Below, in pieces: positions 14,160 to 23,177 of a stretch of DNA of 64,000 nucleotides. This stretch comes from Oscillospiraceae bacterium (GTDB taxonomy: Bacteria; Bacillota; Clostridia; Oscillospirales; Oscillospiraceae). A program made the translations under genes and the position numbers. Numbering within the stretch: the stretch's first letter is position 1; each line of letters starts with the position of its first letter. Under the pieces are notes generated by a model, which had not been told where the DNA came from, ran no database searches, and saw only the letters and a program-made list of their open reading frames with translations. Where the stretch lies: the NCBI GenBank assembly GCA_017469795.1, contig JAFUFT010000051.1, positions 1 to 64,000 of the forward strand, given 5' to 3'.

Positions 14160-17100
14160 ATTTTGTTCTCCTCTCATTTCGCTCTATGTCGGCCTTGAGC
14201 TCCATAAACCTGTCTACAAGCTGTTCGTCATACTGGTGCAGCATATCGAGGAGTTCTTGTCTGGTGGTGCCGCCGTTTATCTGGATATTTGGTGCGTAGG
14301 AAATGCTCACCTGTCCGGCGGTTCCAGCCCCGCTCCCGATGTATACCGGCGCTTCCGGGGCGCGGTCCGTTGTGGCATATCGGCCCAGTTCTCGAAGCAC
14401 CGCGCTTCCGTAGTCCGTTAGCCCTCCATACGCATACCCGCTCCAGTCCGCCATCTGTGGATTTTGGTTTGAAGTGTCCTCCACGTCCATTCCCAGCATG
14501 GCCGCCGCTTGCTTAACGTAGCCGATATTTTCCTCGCGGTATTGTGGGTTGAAGCTGATAACCGCCTCCACTGGGTATCTCGGGTCCTCACCGGCCAGCT
14601 CTGGCCCATGCGTAAATCCACCGTGGGCTTTGCCGCCACTATATCCGGAGCTGGAGATTTGCCCTGCTGCTGCCGCCGCTGCCGCTGCCGCCCGGATTGA
14701 AGATATCTGACTCCGTATACCAGAGGCATACGCCGCCGCTGTGGCGGACCCCGCGCTGTACGCCTGGCCGGATTTGTTCATGGACGCAACCATGGCATTC
14801 ATGTCTGCCGCCACCTGGCTTTCCAGCTCCGCCATTCTTGCCTCGATGTTTGCCGCCATGGTGGTGTATTGGGTCTCCATGTCCGCCGTGGCGCTGGCCG
14901 TTGTCTGCTCCTGCTCTACCATGCTCTGGAAAGCGGAGTTCAGTTCGTCAACTCTGGCCTGCGCTTCTTCCGTGCTGAGTGACGCAAGCTCATTCGCCAG
15001 GTCCGTGGTGTTTGCCACGCCGTCCGCCGATGTATCGCAATACCGGGTCAGGAAGTCCGTAGACAGCCCATAGCCCTGCAAAGCCTCCATGTTGGAGGTG
15101 TAAGTGCTCCAGTAGCTTTCGATTTCCGCCATGTTCCCCAGGGCGTCGTCGATTGTGAGTTTTGTCCGCTCCGCATCCAGGGCCAGTCCCTCAAGCAGGC
15201 TCCCTTGGCCCTGGATGGAACCAAGGGCAGATTCATACGCCTTGTCGTATGCCTCCTGCAGCTCGTCCAGTTCTGCTTCCAGGCTCTCAAGCTCCTGCTG
15301 TGCCTGGTAGGCGTCCATGGCCTCCAGGCTTACGCCGAATCTTTCGGCGGCGGCTTCTGCGTCAAGATATCCGTTCTCAACTGCAATGTTTGCCGCCGCA
15401 AGCCTTTGCTCTAATTCCTCGGACGCATCCAGCGCTTCTTGCAGTTCTTCTTCACTTATGTTCCATACCGCCGCCGCGGCTGCTACGTCGAGCGTTCCTG
15501 CCTTTACATCCGCAATGGCCCTTCCGTAACGGTCCAGCATCAGCGCGGATATTCCCGCTGCTTCTGCGTTTCCCTCTGTGGCGGCTGTTGCCTGCTCCTG
15601 CGCATACTGATATGCGCGGATCGCCCATTCCGCTTCTCCTGTTGTGATGCCATACCGCGCCATGGCCTCTTCCGCAGTCATGACGCCTGTTGAAATCTGC
15701 CCTCCGATGTATTCCGATGTTACGCCGATGTCGGACAGCGAAAGGCCCGCTTCTTCAAGTGCCGGTGCGATAGAATATCCCGCCGTCGCAATCGCGCGGA
15801 GATTTGCCGCGTCCTCCTCCATGACGCCGCTGCTGCGCGTCATTTCGTCCATGGCGTCCGAGTAATCCCGGGTGTACACAGCCATGGTGTCCGCGGCTTC
15901 CGCCGCCCTGTTTCTGTTCCGTTCAAGCCATTCGCTGACGTCGCTTGGAAGGTCCCAGTCCAGCTTTACGCCGCTGACGCTCTGGGCCGCGTTTTGGATT
16001 TCCTGTATACGGGCGTAGAAATCAGAACCTTCGTCAAGGTCGATCTCGATTGTTCCTTTTTCTATATCCCCCGTCAGGCTGTCATACAGTTCTTGTACCT
16101 TGGAGATCGTGGTCTGAAAGTCCACATCCTCCAGCCCGCGCATATTGTCCAGGGCTGCATCCGCATTTTCGCTTGCCGTTTCGTAGTCCTCGGAAGCTCT
16201 GGCGAAACTGCTTGCCAGTCCTTCCGCGTGTGAAGCAAGTTCGGACAGGTTTTCCTTTCCCGTCGCTTCGATGTTTGCGAGGATCGCCGCCGTGTTGAGG
16301 TCCCACGCTTCCGTTCCCGCTTCAAGACTGCCAAGAAGTTCCGGGTACTCTGCTTTGAGTTGTTCGGTGACTTCTGCCAGCCAGCTTTCATATTCTGCCG
16401 TTTCCTCCGCAGAAAGGCCGGTTTGTGCCAGTGCGTCCGATACCTCGTTGTATTCTTCGATCAGCGCGCGGTTTTCCTGCCCGACTTGGATTTCCTCAAG
16501 CAGTTCGTCCACGCTCCGGCCCGCATCTTTTGCGCTCTCTCCGATATGTACGATTGCCGCGGCAATACCGGCAGCCCCGGCCACGATTGCCGCCGCACCC
16601 CACAGTGCCGGATTTGCGAGGATCGTCCCGGCGAATACGGCGTTGAACAGCTTCATCGCCGCCGTAACGGTAGTAACTCCAACGGCCATAGCGCCGAATG
16701 CTCCAACAGCAGCCGTAGCCCCTACTACAAGCCCCTGATTTGCAATAACAAAATCGTTCGCGTCATTGGTCATGAGGGTGAGCGTTTCCGCGCTCTTTTG
16801 GCCCATATCCAAAAACGCTTCTCCGATGGATGTTTTCAGCGCGTCAAATGCGCTTTCCAAAATGATGACACTGCCCTGGAAGTTATCCAGCCGCGTCCCG
16901 GCCATCTGCTCCGCCGCGCCGTCGCAGTCTCGGATGGTTGCGGCCAGTTCGTCGTATGCCTCCTGGGTGGTGTTCACCAGAGCCAGGACGCCCGTCATGC
17001 CGCGCTTTCCGGCAATCATGGAGGCATAATGCACTTTCTCTTCCTGGGTAAGGCCGCTGAACGCCTGACGCAGTTGTGTTACCACATCATTGAGTGCGTA

Positions 17101-18264
17101 TGCCGTCCCCTCGGAATCCGCAAGGTGGATGTCGAGTTTTTGCAGCGCCTCCGCCGCTTCTTTGCTCGGGTCTGCCAGGGAGGCCAGAATATTCCGCAGG
17201 GATGTACCGGCCATGCCGCTTTTAATGCCGCTGTTTGCCAGGTCCGCCATGGCCGTTGCGACATCTTCAATGCTGTAATTCAGGGCGCCCGCAGTGCTGG
17301 AAACGTATTTCAGCGTATCTCCCATCTTGTCCACGTTGGTATTCGCAGTTCTGGCCGTCTGGGCCAAAACGTCGCAGAATCTCGCCGTGTCCTCTGTCCC
17401 GTAGCCCAGCGCCATCATAGAGTCCGTGACGATATCACAGACCCGGGACAGGTTTTCTCCGCTGGCCGCCGCCAGGTCCGCCACGCTTGGGATGCCCTCG
17501 ATCATCTCCTGGGCGCTCCAGCCTGCCAGTCCCATGTACTCCATGGCCGACGCAATTTCTGTGGCGGTGAAAATCGTGGTTGCGCCGACTTCCTTCGCAA
17601 CCGCCGTAAGCTCCTGCATTTCGGATGCTGTGGCCTGGCTGACAGCCTCCGTTGCGCTCATGGCATACTGGAATCCGCCTGCCGCATCCACGCAGTCTTT
17701 CCACGCCTGCCCCAGCTTCTCCACAGCCTGAATGACCACATAGGCTTCTGCCGCCATGGCCTCCATCTCTGCCAGGTTTTGCAGCCACTCATTTTGCTGG
17801 TCCGCAAGTGCCTCTTGCTGCTGTTTCAGCTGTTCCGTAGATTGCGAAAGTCGTTCCTGTTCTCCCGCTAGGTTGTCTGTGTTGACGCCCGCCTGCTGGA
17901 GTGCGCTCCCCATCTGCTGGAGTTTTGCTTGCTGTTCAGTGAATTTCAGGTTGGCTTTTTCAACCGCAGTTTTCGCTTTGGCCTCCGCATCATTTAGGGC
18001 CTGGTCTTTATGGGCCGCCGATTCTGCCGCCGCTGCCGCCCGTTGATAAGCCTCCTGTTTCTGCGCAAGTGTGTTTGCAAGGCTCTGTACCTTTGCCTCT
18101 TGCTTTTCGTACCCAGATATATCTTTCAGCAGGGAATTGTTTTGGTTGATCTGCTGCTGGAACTGATTCAGTTCCTGCTTCGCTTTGGAAAAGGCGGCCT
18201 CATAACTGGAGTCCGCCGCCGCTTTAATCAGAAAAGTCAGCGTATATTCCTTGCCGCCCGCCAT
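14152..18264 (-). CDS. Tail tape measure protein
   Basis: The 1370-residue protein is the longest in the phage. An N-terminal coiled coil (about 20-170) rich in Gln, Ala and Lys is followed by the conserved tape-measure core (about 185-420, including VGATTIFTATEIASAMEYMG). A hydrophobic Ala/Gly membrane-like segment sits near 510-575, then long Ala/Glu-rich helices. Tape length sets tail length, here predicting a tail of about 200 nm at 0.15 nm per residue. Confidence 0.95.
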   Translation of the reverse strand: MAGGKEYTLTFLIKAAADSSYEAAFSKAKQELNQFQQQINQNNSLLKDISGYEKQEAKVQSLANTLAQKQEAYQRAAAAAESAAHKDQALNDAEAKAKTAVEKANLKFTEQQAKLQQMGSALQQAGVNTDNLAGEQERLSQSTEQLKQQQEALADQQNEWLQNLAEMEAMAAEAYVVIQAVEKLGQAWKDCVDAAGGFQYAMSATEAVSQATASEMQELTAVAKEVGATTIFTATEIASAMEYMGLAGWSAQEMIEGIPSVADLAAASGENLSRVCDIVTDSMMALGYGTEDTARFCDVLAQTARTANTNVDKMGDTLKYVSSTAGALNYSIEDVATAMADLANSGIKSGMAGTSLRNILASLADPSKEAAEALQKLDIHLADSEGTAYALNDVVTQLRQAFSGLTQEEKVHYASMIAGKRGMTGVLALVNTTQEAYDELAATIRDCDGAAEQMAGTRLDNFQGSVIILESAFDALKTSIGEAFLDMGQKSAETLTLMTNDANDFVIANQGLVVGATAAVGAFGAMAVGVTTVTAAMKLFNAVFAGTILANPALWGAAAIVAGAAGIAAAIVHIGESAKDAGRSVDELLEEIQVGQENRALIEEYNEVSDALAQTGLSAEETAEYESWLAEVTEQLKAEYPELLGSLEAGTEAWDLNTAAILANIEATGKENLSELASHAEGLASSFARASEDYETASENADAALDNMRGLEDVDFQTTISKVQELYDSLTGDIEKGTIEIDLDEGSDFYARIQEIQNAAQSVSGVKLDWDLPSDVSEWLERNRNRAAEAADTMAVYTRDYSDAMDEMTRSSGVMEEDAANLRAIATAGYSIAPALEEAGLSLSDIGVTSEYIGGQISTGVMTAEEAMARYGITTGEAEWAIRAYQYAQEQATAATEGNAEAAGISALMLDRYGRAIADVKAGTLDVAAAAAVWNISEEELQEALDASEELEQRLAAANIAVENGYLDAEAAAERFGVSLEAMDAYQAQQELESLEAELDELQEAYDKAYESALGSIQGQGSLLEGLALDAERTKLTIDDALGNMAEIESYWSTYTSNMEALQGYGLSTDFLTRYCDTSADGVANTTDLANELASLSTEEAQARVDELNSAFQSMVEQEQTTASATADMETQYTTMAANIEARMAELESQVAADMNAMVASMNKSGQAYSAGSATAAAYASGIRSQISSIRAAAAAAAAAGQISSSGYSGGKAHGGFTHGPELAGEDPRYPVEAVISFNPQYREENIGYVKQAAAMLGMDVEDTSNQNPQMADWSGYAYGGLTDYGSAVLRELGRYATTDRAPEAPVYIGSGAGTAGQVSISYAPNIQINGGTTRQELLDMLHQYDEQLVDRFMELKADIERNERRTKYA

Positions 18265-18270
18265 TCCTTT

Positions 18271-19007
18271 TCACCCTTTCCTCTGCTGCTTAATTTCATC
18301 GTTTCGTTTTTTGAACGCCGCATTTGCCGTCTTGATCCATTGGACAAGCTCCGGAATCGGCATTTTCATGAAATATTCAATGGGCGTATGGGTATCGGTT
18401 GCCATCAGGAGACTTTGCTCTCGGATGTACCCCATGACGCTTTTCCCTTCCCCTAGCCCAAGCCTAATAAAAAAAGGCGTACCGCATATTTGACATTCAG
18501 GAACTCGTTCATTGGGAGTTCCAGAAGTTTGTTCTCCGGTGTGTCTGTGGCCTTTGCCGCCAGTTTCATGCAGTAGTATGTGTCCAGTGCTTCGCCGTTT
18601 ACGACGGTATGTCCCTCGGCCCGCAGCTCGTTGTCAATGACTTGCCCCAGTTCTCCGTTGAACTTTTGAATTTCCTCTCCCACGGTGTTGGCAAGTTCGC
18701 TGTACCCTCTCGACAGGTACTTTCTTGCCTCCCGTTTGATGGTCACACAGTCTCGGAAGGGGAGTGCCAGCAGTACGTCCTTTGCAACGCCGGACGCCTT
18801 TGCTGCTGTAATCATCTGGTAGCCGCCGTCGTAGGCGTCATTGCGAACGAATCCGATTCCTTCCTCCTGCATTTCCCGCTCCACCTCCAGGGCGTCATGC
18901 CCTGTCAGTTTCCCGAAGTCAAACACGATCTCTGAATATTCCTTGTCCTCATATTCAAAAACTTCTTTCAGGGTCAGCGTGAAAATGTCTTTTCTTTCGT
19001 CTGCCAT
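18271..19007 (-). CDS. Tail assembly chaperone, -1 frameshift product (E+E' type)
   Basis: A -1 slip at 18468-18474 bypasses the TAG at 18453. It adds about 65 residues in the next frame (containing GYIREQSLLMATDTHTP and EYFMKMPIPELVQW), ending at TGA 18271. P2 E/E' and lambda G/GT make equivalent chaperones that load the tape measure. The extension ends 7 nt before the tape-measure start. Coordinates span both frames, so a simple translation will not read through. Confidence 0.75.
18453..19007 (-). CDS. Tail assembly chaperone, unshifted product
   Basis: The 184-residue acidic helical protein lies between the tail tube and tape measure, where gpE/gpG-type chaperones are always found. The start at MADERKDIF follows a GGAGACAG ribosome site; the longer frame from 19067 adds unrelated residues. 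Its last codons contain the slippery heptamer. Confidence 0.8.
   Translation of the reverse strand: MADERKDIFTLTLKEVFEYEDKEYSEIVFDFGKLTGHDALEVEREMQEEGIGFVRNDAYDGGYQMITAAKASGVAKDVLLALPFRDCVTIKREARKYLSRGYSELANTVGEEIQKFNGELGQVIDNELRAEGHTVVNGEALDTYYCMKLAAKATDTPENKLLELPMNEFLNVKYAVRLFLLGLG
18468..18474 (-). promoter_or_regulatory. Programmed -1 frameshift site T TTT TTA
   Basis: On the coding strand the chaperone codons CTT TTT TTA form the canonical X XXY YYZ slippery heptamer, seven codons before the zero-frame stop. The -1 frame is open for about 65 further codons. No strong stimulatory stem was seen downstream. Confidence 0.78.
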
Positions 19008-19070
19008 GATCTGTCTCCTTTCGGTTGATTCAGAAAACCACGGGGCGGGGTCCGCCCCGTGGTGCATTCC

Positions 19071-19592
19071 TTATGAGAGGCCCATAGCCTTCTTCACATC
19101 GGCCAGATAGTCAATGCCGTTGATGTAGCACTTGAAGTTAAGCGGATCGATCTCGATTTTCTTTTTTCCGCCCACATACCGCGCATAGTACGATACGGCG
19201 TACTCGCCGTTCGCATCTGACGTGCTCGCGGTCTCCAGCTTGCCAAGGCTCAGCTTGATCGGCTTAATTGTCATGATGTGCTTGACGTTCTGGAGCTCTA
19301 CCTTGCCAGCGGTCATATTCCGCGCCTGCTGCACTTCGCGCAGGTCGATGGTGTGATCTACAGGTGTCGAGAGCGCCAGTGCGTTCTCGCCGTATGTGTT
19401 GAAGTTGATGGTGGTCCGCATTGCCTTGATATGCCCCTTGATGACCTCCTCCACTTCACCGGCGATTCCTGCGCCGGAGATGGTGTTCACCAGGAACTCA
19501 ATATCCGGGAGCGTCACCTGTGCAACGCCCAGGTATTCCGTGGAATTTTCAAAGATTCTGTACGATACCACAACCTCGTCGAGCTTGCTCAT
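19071..19592 (-). CDS. Major tail tube protein (P2 FII-like)
   Basis: The 173-residue protein has the FII family features: N-terminal VPL-like YLGVAQVTLPDIEFLVNTISGAGIAGE, TINFNTYGENA, and IEIDPLNFKCYINGIDYLADV near the C-terminus. It forms the inner tube and is preceded by the sheath gene and a strong AAAGGAGG. Confidence 0.93.
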   Translation of the reverse strand: MSKLDEVVVSYRIFENSTEYLGVAQVTLPDIEFLVNTISGAGIAGEVEEVIKGHIKAMRTTINFNTYGENALALSTPVDHTIDLREVQQARNMTAGKVELQNVKHIMTIKPIKLSLGKLETASTSDANGEYAVSYYARYVGGKKKIEIDPLNFKCYINGIDYLADVKKAMGLS

Positions 19593-19609
19593 GTTGGTTC
19601 CTCCTTTCC

Positions 19610-21043
19610 TTACGATGCCAGGGCGTTGGAAACATAAGAGCTGTCATACTCTTCGATCCAGTCCACTTCCACCAGCGGGGAGACCGGTGCCATGTAGATG
19701 TGTGGCCGAAGGATTCCCGCCATGATATCCACGTCCGTGTTTTCGCTCTCGTTGAACTCCACTCGTCCGCCGTAGATATGCCCGGCGGCTGTCAGGGAAT
19801 TCATCCAGATCGACGCCGAATCTGCAATACTCTCACACAGCCTGCGATTCAGCTTTTCCCCGATGCGGCTCCAGTAGGTCAGGATCAGGGAGTTGCCTAC
19901 CCAGTCGAACATCCGGGCGACGGGAATGAAGTATTTGGTGGGATCGGTCTCTCCGGGGAAGCAGGCCGTGTGACTGCCCCACGCCTTGAAGCCGCCAACG
20001 AAATTCAGTGCGGTCATGATGCCGTTGGCGTTGAGGTAGTTTGCCCGCTCCAGGTTCATTACAACGTCCGTCCCATCCGCCAGGCACAAGCCGGAAATCC
20101 CGATGTCCTTGTTGTCCGGGCTTTCGCTGGGGCAATCGTCGTTTCTCGAATCCACGGTCGTCATGATGGCGGCAATCCGGCTGGACAGGTGCATGATTTT
20201 ATCCCCGGTCTTTGCCATGGGCCAGCACACAATCTGCTTCTCGCTGTTTATGCCGTTGCTGTTCTTCCAGCTGGGGACGCCGCTGTACACCCGGACAGTG
20301 GCGCAGTCCGCATCCACCAGAGTCCGCGCATGGAAAACGCTGTTGAGATTTTCGCACTTTGCCGCCATGGCCGCCGCCACCTGCGGATCGCTGGAGAATC
20401 CCGGAGCAATGATAATGTCGGGGTTCACCTGGTATGTGGCGTAGCAGTCATTCACCAGCTCAAGGCCCTTGTTCTGGCCGGTGGTGGTGTCATACCCGCC
20501 GATTACCGCAGTTTTCATGTTGGCGGCTGTGAAGGTGAAGCTGTCATAAGCAACCTTCACCGTACTGAGGCTTTCCATGGCACCGCCGTTGATAGCCTCG
20601 ACATAGCACTTTCCATCCGCATAGAACACGTCATAGTCCGTCCCGGCAACAAGCGCGGTCTCGCCGTTCTTCACAACGATGCTGTTCTTGATGGCGGTCT
20701 CCGGCAGCTCCACCTGCCCGCTGACAATGCTCTTGCTGGCCTCAGACACGGCCTGCTTTGCCGTGGCCGGGTCCGCCACATTCACCAGCAGCAGCGGTGC
20801 AATCGCTGACATCTTGAAGTGCGAATAGATCACTTCGCACAGGGTATAGGTATTCCAGTCGTCGCTATATCCAAGCTGTTCCACAGCCTCGGCATAGCTA
20901 TTCGCCAGCACGATGGCCGGATAGCTGGACACCTGGTTGACAGGGGCGGTCCCCACGGCAAAGACAATGCCGCTGGCTGCGGTATTGATCGTCTGGCCGC
21001 CCTCTCCTTTGGTGGTTCTCACACCATGAAAAAAGCTGGGCAT
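19610..21043 (-). CDS. Tail sheath protein (P2 FI-like)
   Basis: The 477-residue protein is of normal length for contractile sheath subunits. It begins FFHGVRTTKGEGG, and has an inserted domain around 110-165 and the conserved C-terminal sheath domain (about 290-477: YFIPVARMFDWVGNSLILTYW, GGRVEFN). Its presence defines the phage as a myovirus. Confidence 0.95.
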   Translation of the reverse strand: MPSFFHGVRTTKGEGGQTINTAASGIVFAVGTAPVNQVSSYPAIVLANSYAEAVEQLGYSDDWNTYTLCEVIYSHFKMSAIAPLLLVNVADPATAKQAVSEASKSIVSGQVELPETAIKNSIVVKNGETALVAGTDYDVFYADGKCYVEAINGGAMESLSTVKVAYDSFTFTAANMKTAVIGGYDTTTGQNKGLELVNDCYATYQVNPDIIIAPGFSSDPQVAAAMAAKCENLNSVFHARTLVDADCATVRVYSGVPSWKNSNGINSEKQIVCWPMAKTGDKIMHLSSRIAAIMTTVDSRNDDCPSESPDNKDIGISGLCLADGTDVVMNLERANYLNANGIMTALNFVGGFKAWGSHTACFPGETDPTKYFIPVARMFDWVGNSLILTYWSRIGEKLNRRLCESIADSASIWMNSLTAAGHIYGGRVEFNESENTDVDIMAGILRPHIYMAPVSPLVEVDWIEEYDSSYVSNALAS

Positions 21044-21049
21044 TTCCTT

Positions 21050-21529
21050 TTAACCTCCGTTTCTCTTGGTTTCAGATGTAAGCTCCTGCGCCTTGTGGTA
21101 CAGCAGCTTTTTGGGATTTTTCACATCCCGCATGGCCCGCTCCGTTTCCTCCATCGGGACAAGCAGGCTCTCCACTTTCGGATATCTCTCCAGCACCGGG
21201 GCCATAAACTCCCGAATGGAGCGTTCTGTGCCGTAGAGAATCTTTCCGTGTGTCAGTAGCCCGCCCGGGATATTCGGCCCCACATAGGTCTTGTAGCAGG
21301 GCTTCTCGTTGTCCTCCTGAGTGGTCTCCGTCTCCGGGATGGTCTCCGGTTCCGGGGTGGTCTCCGGTTCCGGGGCGGTCTCCGGCTCCGGGGTGAGTTC
21401 TGCGGCCCCTTTGTCCGCCTCCTCCAGCGCGATGACCAGTTGCGCTTTGTTTCCCGGGTAGGCGGGTTTGATACCCCGCTCCGCGGCCAGTTCCCGCAGT
21501 TCTTTCACTGTCATATCGGCGTAGTTCAT
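21050..21529 (-). CDS. HeH/SAP-domain protein with Pro-Glu-Thr repeats
   Basis: The 159-residue protein starts with a HeH/SAP-like helix-extended-loop-helix motif (TVKELRELAAERGI). A 12-fold alternation of PEPET-type repeats follows (about 47-75). The C-terminal 80 residues are globular. It lies between tail completion genes and the sheath; the role is unknown, and such linker proteins occur next to sheath genes in related prophages. Confidence 0.65.
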   Translation of the reverse strand: MNYADMTVKELRELAAERGIKPAYPGNKAQLVIALEEADKGAAELTPEPETAPEPETTPEPETIPETETTQEDNEKPCYKTYVGPNIPGGLLTHGKILYGTERSIREFMAPVLERYPKVESLLVPMEETERAMRDVKNPKKLLYHKAQELTSETKRNGG

Positions 21530-22152
21530 TCGTTCTCCTTTCTGCGCACGTCCTCTATGTGGAATTCTGATCGTTCGATGATCGGGATGCTCCAGGTCAT
21601 ATTGATCTCTCCGAGGAAGTAGTTTCCTGTGTCATCTGGATAAACCTCTCCGTCGAACGGCGATTGCAGCATGTAGTTTTCATCAAGCAACATTCCGGAT
21701 TCCAGATGTATTCTTATGCGCTCGATGATTTCAAGGACTTGCAGCCCGCCGTCCTCACCGTCACTACAGTAGGTTGCTATCAGCACGCGCACATTGACGG
21801 TTGCTTGTTGGTCCTTCTCGTCCTTGTTGTACCGGTCCTTTACGTTGAGGAATCGTATGATTACATACGGAATCCGGCTGTACCAGTCGGACCGCTCCGG
21901 GAGGTTCATAAGATAGACATCCGGAGGCCGTTTCTTCGGCTCTTTCTCTGTCTCCCGGTCCGTTTGTATGTCGGTCCCGCATTCCGGATCGTCCTCCGGC
22001 GGCTCCGGCGGCCCCCATTCGTCGTAAGGCTCCAACGGGAGGTTGTGGGCCTCCTCACGCTCGCCGGTAGACGGGTTTACCTCCAGGAGCATACCTGCGA
22101 GGCATTTTTTGATTTCAGCTTTCAGCGCTTGCAAGAGCTCTGTAACGCCCAA
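21526..22152 (-). CDS. Head-tail/tail completion protein
   Basis: The 208-residue protein lies where a tail terminator is expected. It has an acidic Pro-rich insert (about 40-75) and a C-terminal half with YVIIRFLNV, NVRVLIATYCSD and GEINMTWSIP, a pattern like gpU/Gp22-type tail terminators. The start is TTG behind a G-rich ribosome site. Confidence 0.55.
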   Translation of the reverse strand: MGVTELLQALKAEIKKCLAGMLLEVNPSTGEREEAHNLPLEPYDEWGPPEPPEDDPECGTDIQTDRETEKEPKKRPPDVYLMNLPERSDWYSRIPYVIIRFLNVKDRYNKDEKDQQATVNVRVLIATYCSDGEDGGLQVLEIIERIRIHLESGMLLDENYMLQSPFDGEVYPDDTGNYFLGEINMTWSIPIIERSEFHIEDVRRKENE

Positions 22153-22164
22153 ATCCGCCCCCCC

Positions 22165-22818
22165 TTAGTACCGACTCAATAGCCGTCCGATCTCATGTTC
22201 CAACCGCTGGCCTACAACCTCCTCAACTCGCTTTTTAACAGCTTCTCTGGCCGGTTCGTAGTCCAGCATATCCGCCACGGCAAAGCCCCAGATTTCCTGT
22301 ATTTCTGCCCGGTTGTTCTCCGTGCTTCCGCCAGTCCTCTTGAAGATTCCGGGGTGTCCGGACTTGAAATTGGCAATAAACCAGTTCTTTCCGCTTTTAT
22401 ATCCCGATGCTTTGGCGTCCATGCCTTTCACGTTGGTATTCTTGAATACCATGCGCCAGACCGGGTCCCCGTCTTCTCCATCCCCTCGAACCGGAACCGG
22501 AATCCGGGTGCTTGTATAGCTCCGATTGCCCGGCGACGGTTTGAACCTGAAGAGCGGAACCTTTGGGCCTGAAAACACGATTGCCGCGTCTCCGCCGCCG
22601 GATGACCGCTGGAGTCTCGGTTCATTCTGATATTTTTTTACGTTCCCTGCGGATATGGCGTATCTCTGCCTGATTTGCTTGCTGGCCTCAGTTTTTCCGG
22701 CGGTTAGACCTCGATTGAAAGCGTTGGACTCCGCAGTTTTTAAGCCGTCCGGAATTCCGTAGAGTAGCTTTTCCGCACGGTCCATCTGCTCGATGCTCAG
22801 TCCGATTCGGATTCCCAT
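22165..22818 (-). CDS. Minor tail protein Z-like (head-tail junction)
   Basis: The 217-residue protein matches prophage minor tail protein Z / HK97 gp10-like neck proteins. It has an N-terminal helix followed by AFNRGLTAGKTEASKQIRQRY and a central beta domain with IWGFAVADML near the end. The start at 22818 overlaps the neighbouring stop (ATGA-type coupling). Confidence 0.75.
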   Translation of the reverse strand: MGIRIGLSIEQMDRAEKLLYGIPDGLKTAESNAFNRGLTAGKTEASKQIRQRYAISAGNVKKYQNEPRLQRSSGGGDAAIVFSGPKVPLFRFKPSPGNRSYTSTRIPVPVRGDGEDGDPVWRMVFKNTNVKGMDAKASGYKSGKNWFIANFKSGHPGIFKRTGGSTENNRAEIQEIWGFAVADMLDYEPAREAVKKRVEEVVGQRLEHEIGRLLSRY

Positions 22819-23177
22819 TACTCTGTCAACCTCCTGATGACCAACTGCACAATTCCAAATTCCACGGATACTTCCCGAATCTGATACTTCACCCCATTGA
22901 CCTTTAGCGTTCGCATGGCCTTTGGGATCAGCTTCATATCTCGTTGGTTTATCCACAGATATTTGTCATATTGGTACAGCGTCATTTCGTGGTCATTCTT
23001 TCTCTGATTGTTGTTTTTGTCGCGTACCGCCGTTCCTTCCTCCTCATATTGCGCCCAGACGGCCCAGGTCTTACCCTGGTATTCCAACTCCATCTTCTCC
23101 GCAAAGCTGGATGGAGTCAGGAATACCTGGGTATTGTCCCGGATGATCTGTTGCTTGAGGTCCGGCAGCAGACTCAC
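22818..23177 (-). CDS. Head-tail connector protein (FII/gp9-like)
   Basis: The 119-residue protein lies right after the capsid. It has the small beta-barrel pattern of head-tail joining proteins (DNTQVFLTPSSFAEKMELEY; ALRTLKVNGVKYQIREVSVE-like C-terminus). GTG start coupled to the capsid stop. Function inferred mainly from position. Confidence 0.6.
   Translation of the reverse strand: MSLLPDLKQQIIRDNTQVFLTPSSFAEKMELEYQGKTWAVWAQYEEEGTAVRDKNNNQRKNDHEMTLYQYDKYLWINQRDMKLIPKAMRTLKVNGVKYQIREVSVEFGIVQLVIRRLTE

Noticed and set aside
16360-17871. 503-codon plus-strand frame
   Set aside because: Antisense to the tape measure; its length comes from high GC and codon bias of the real gene.
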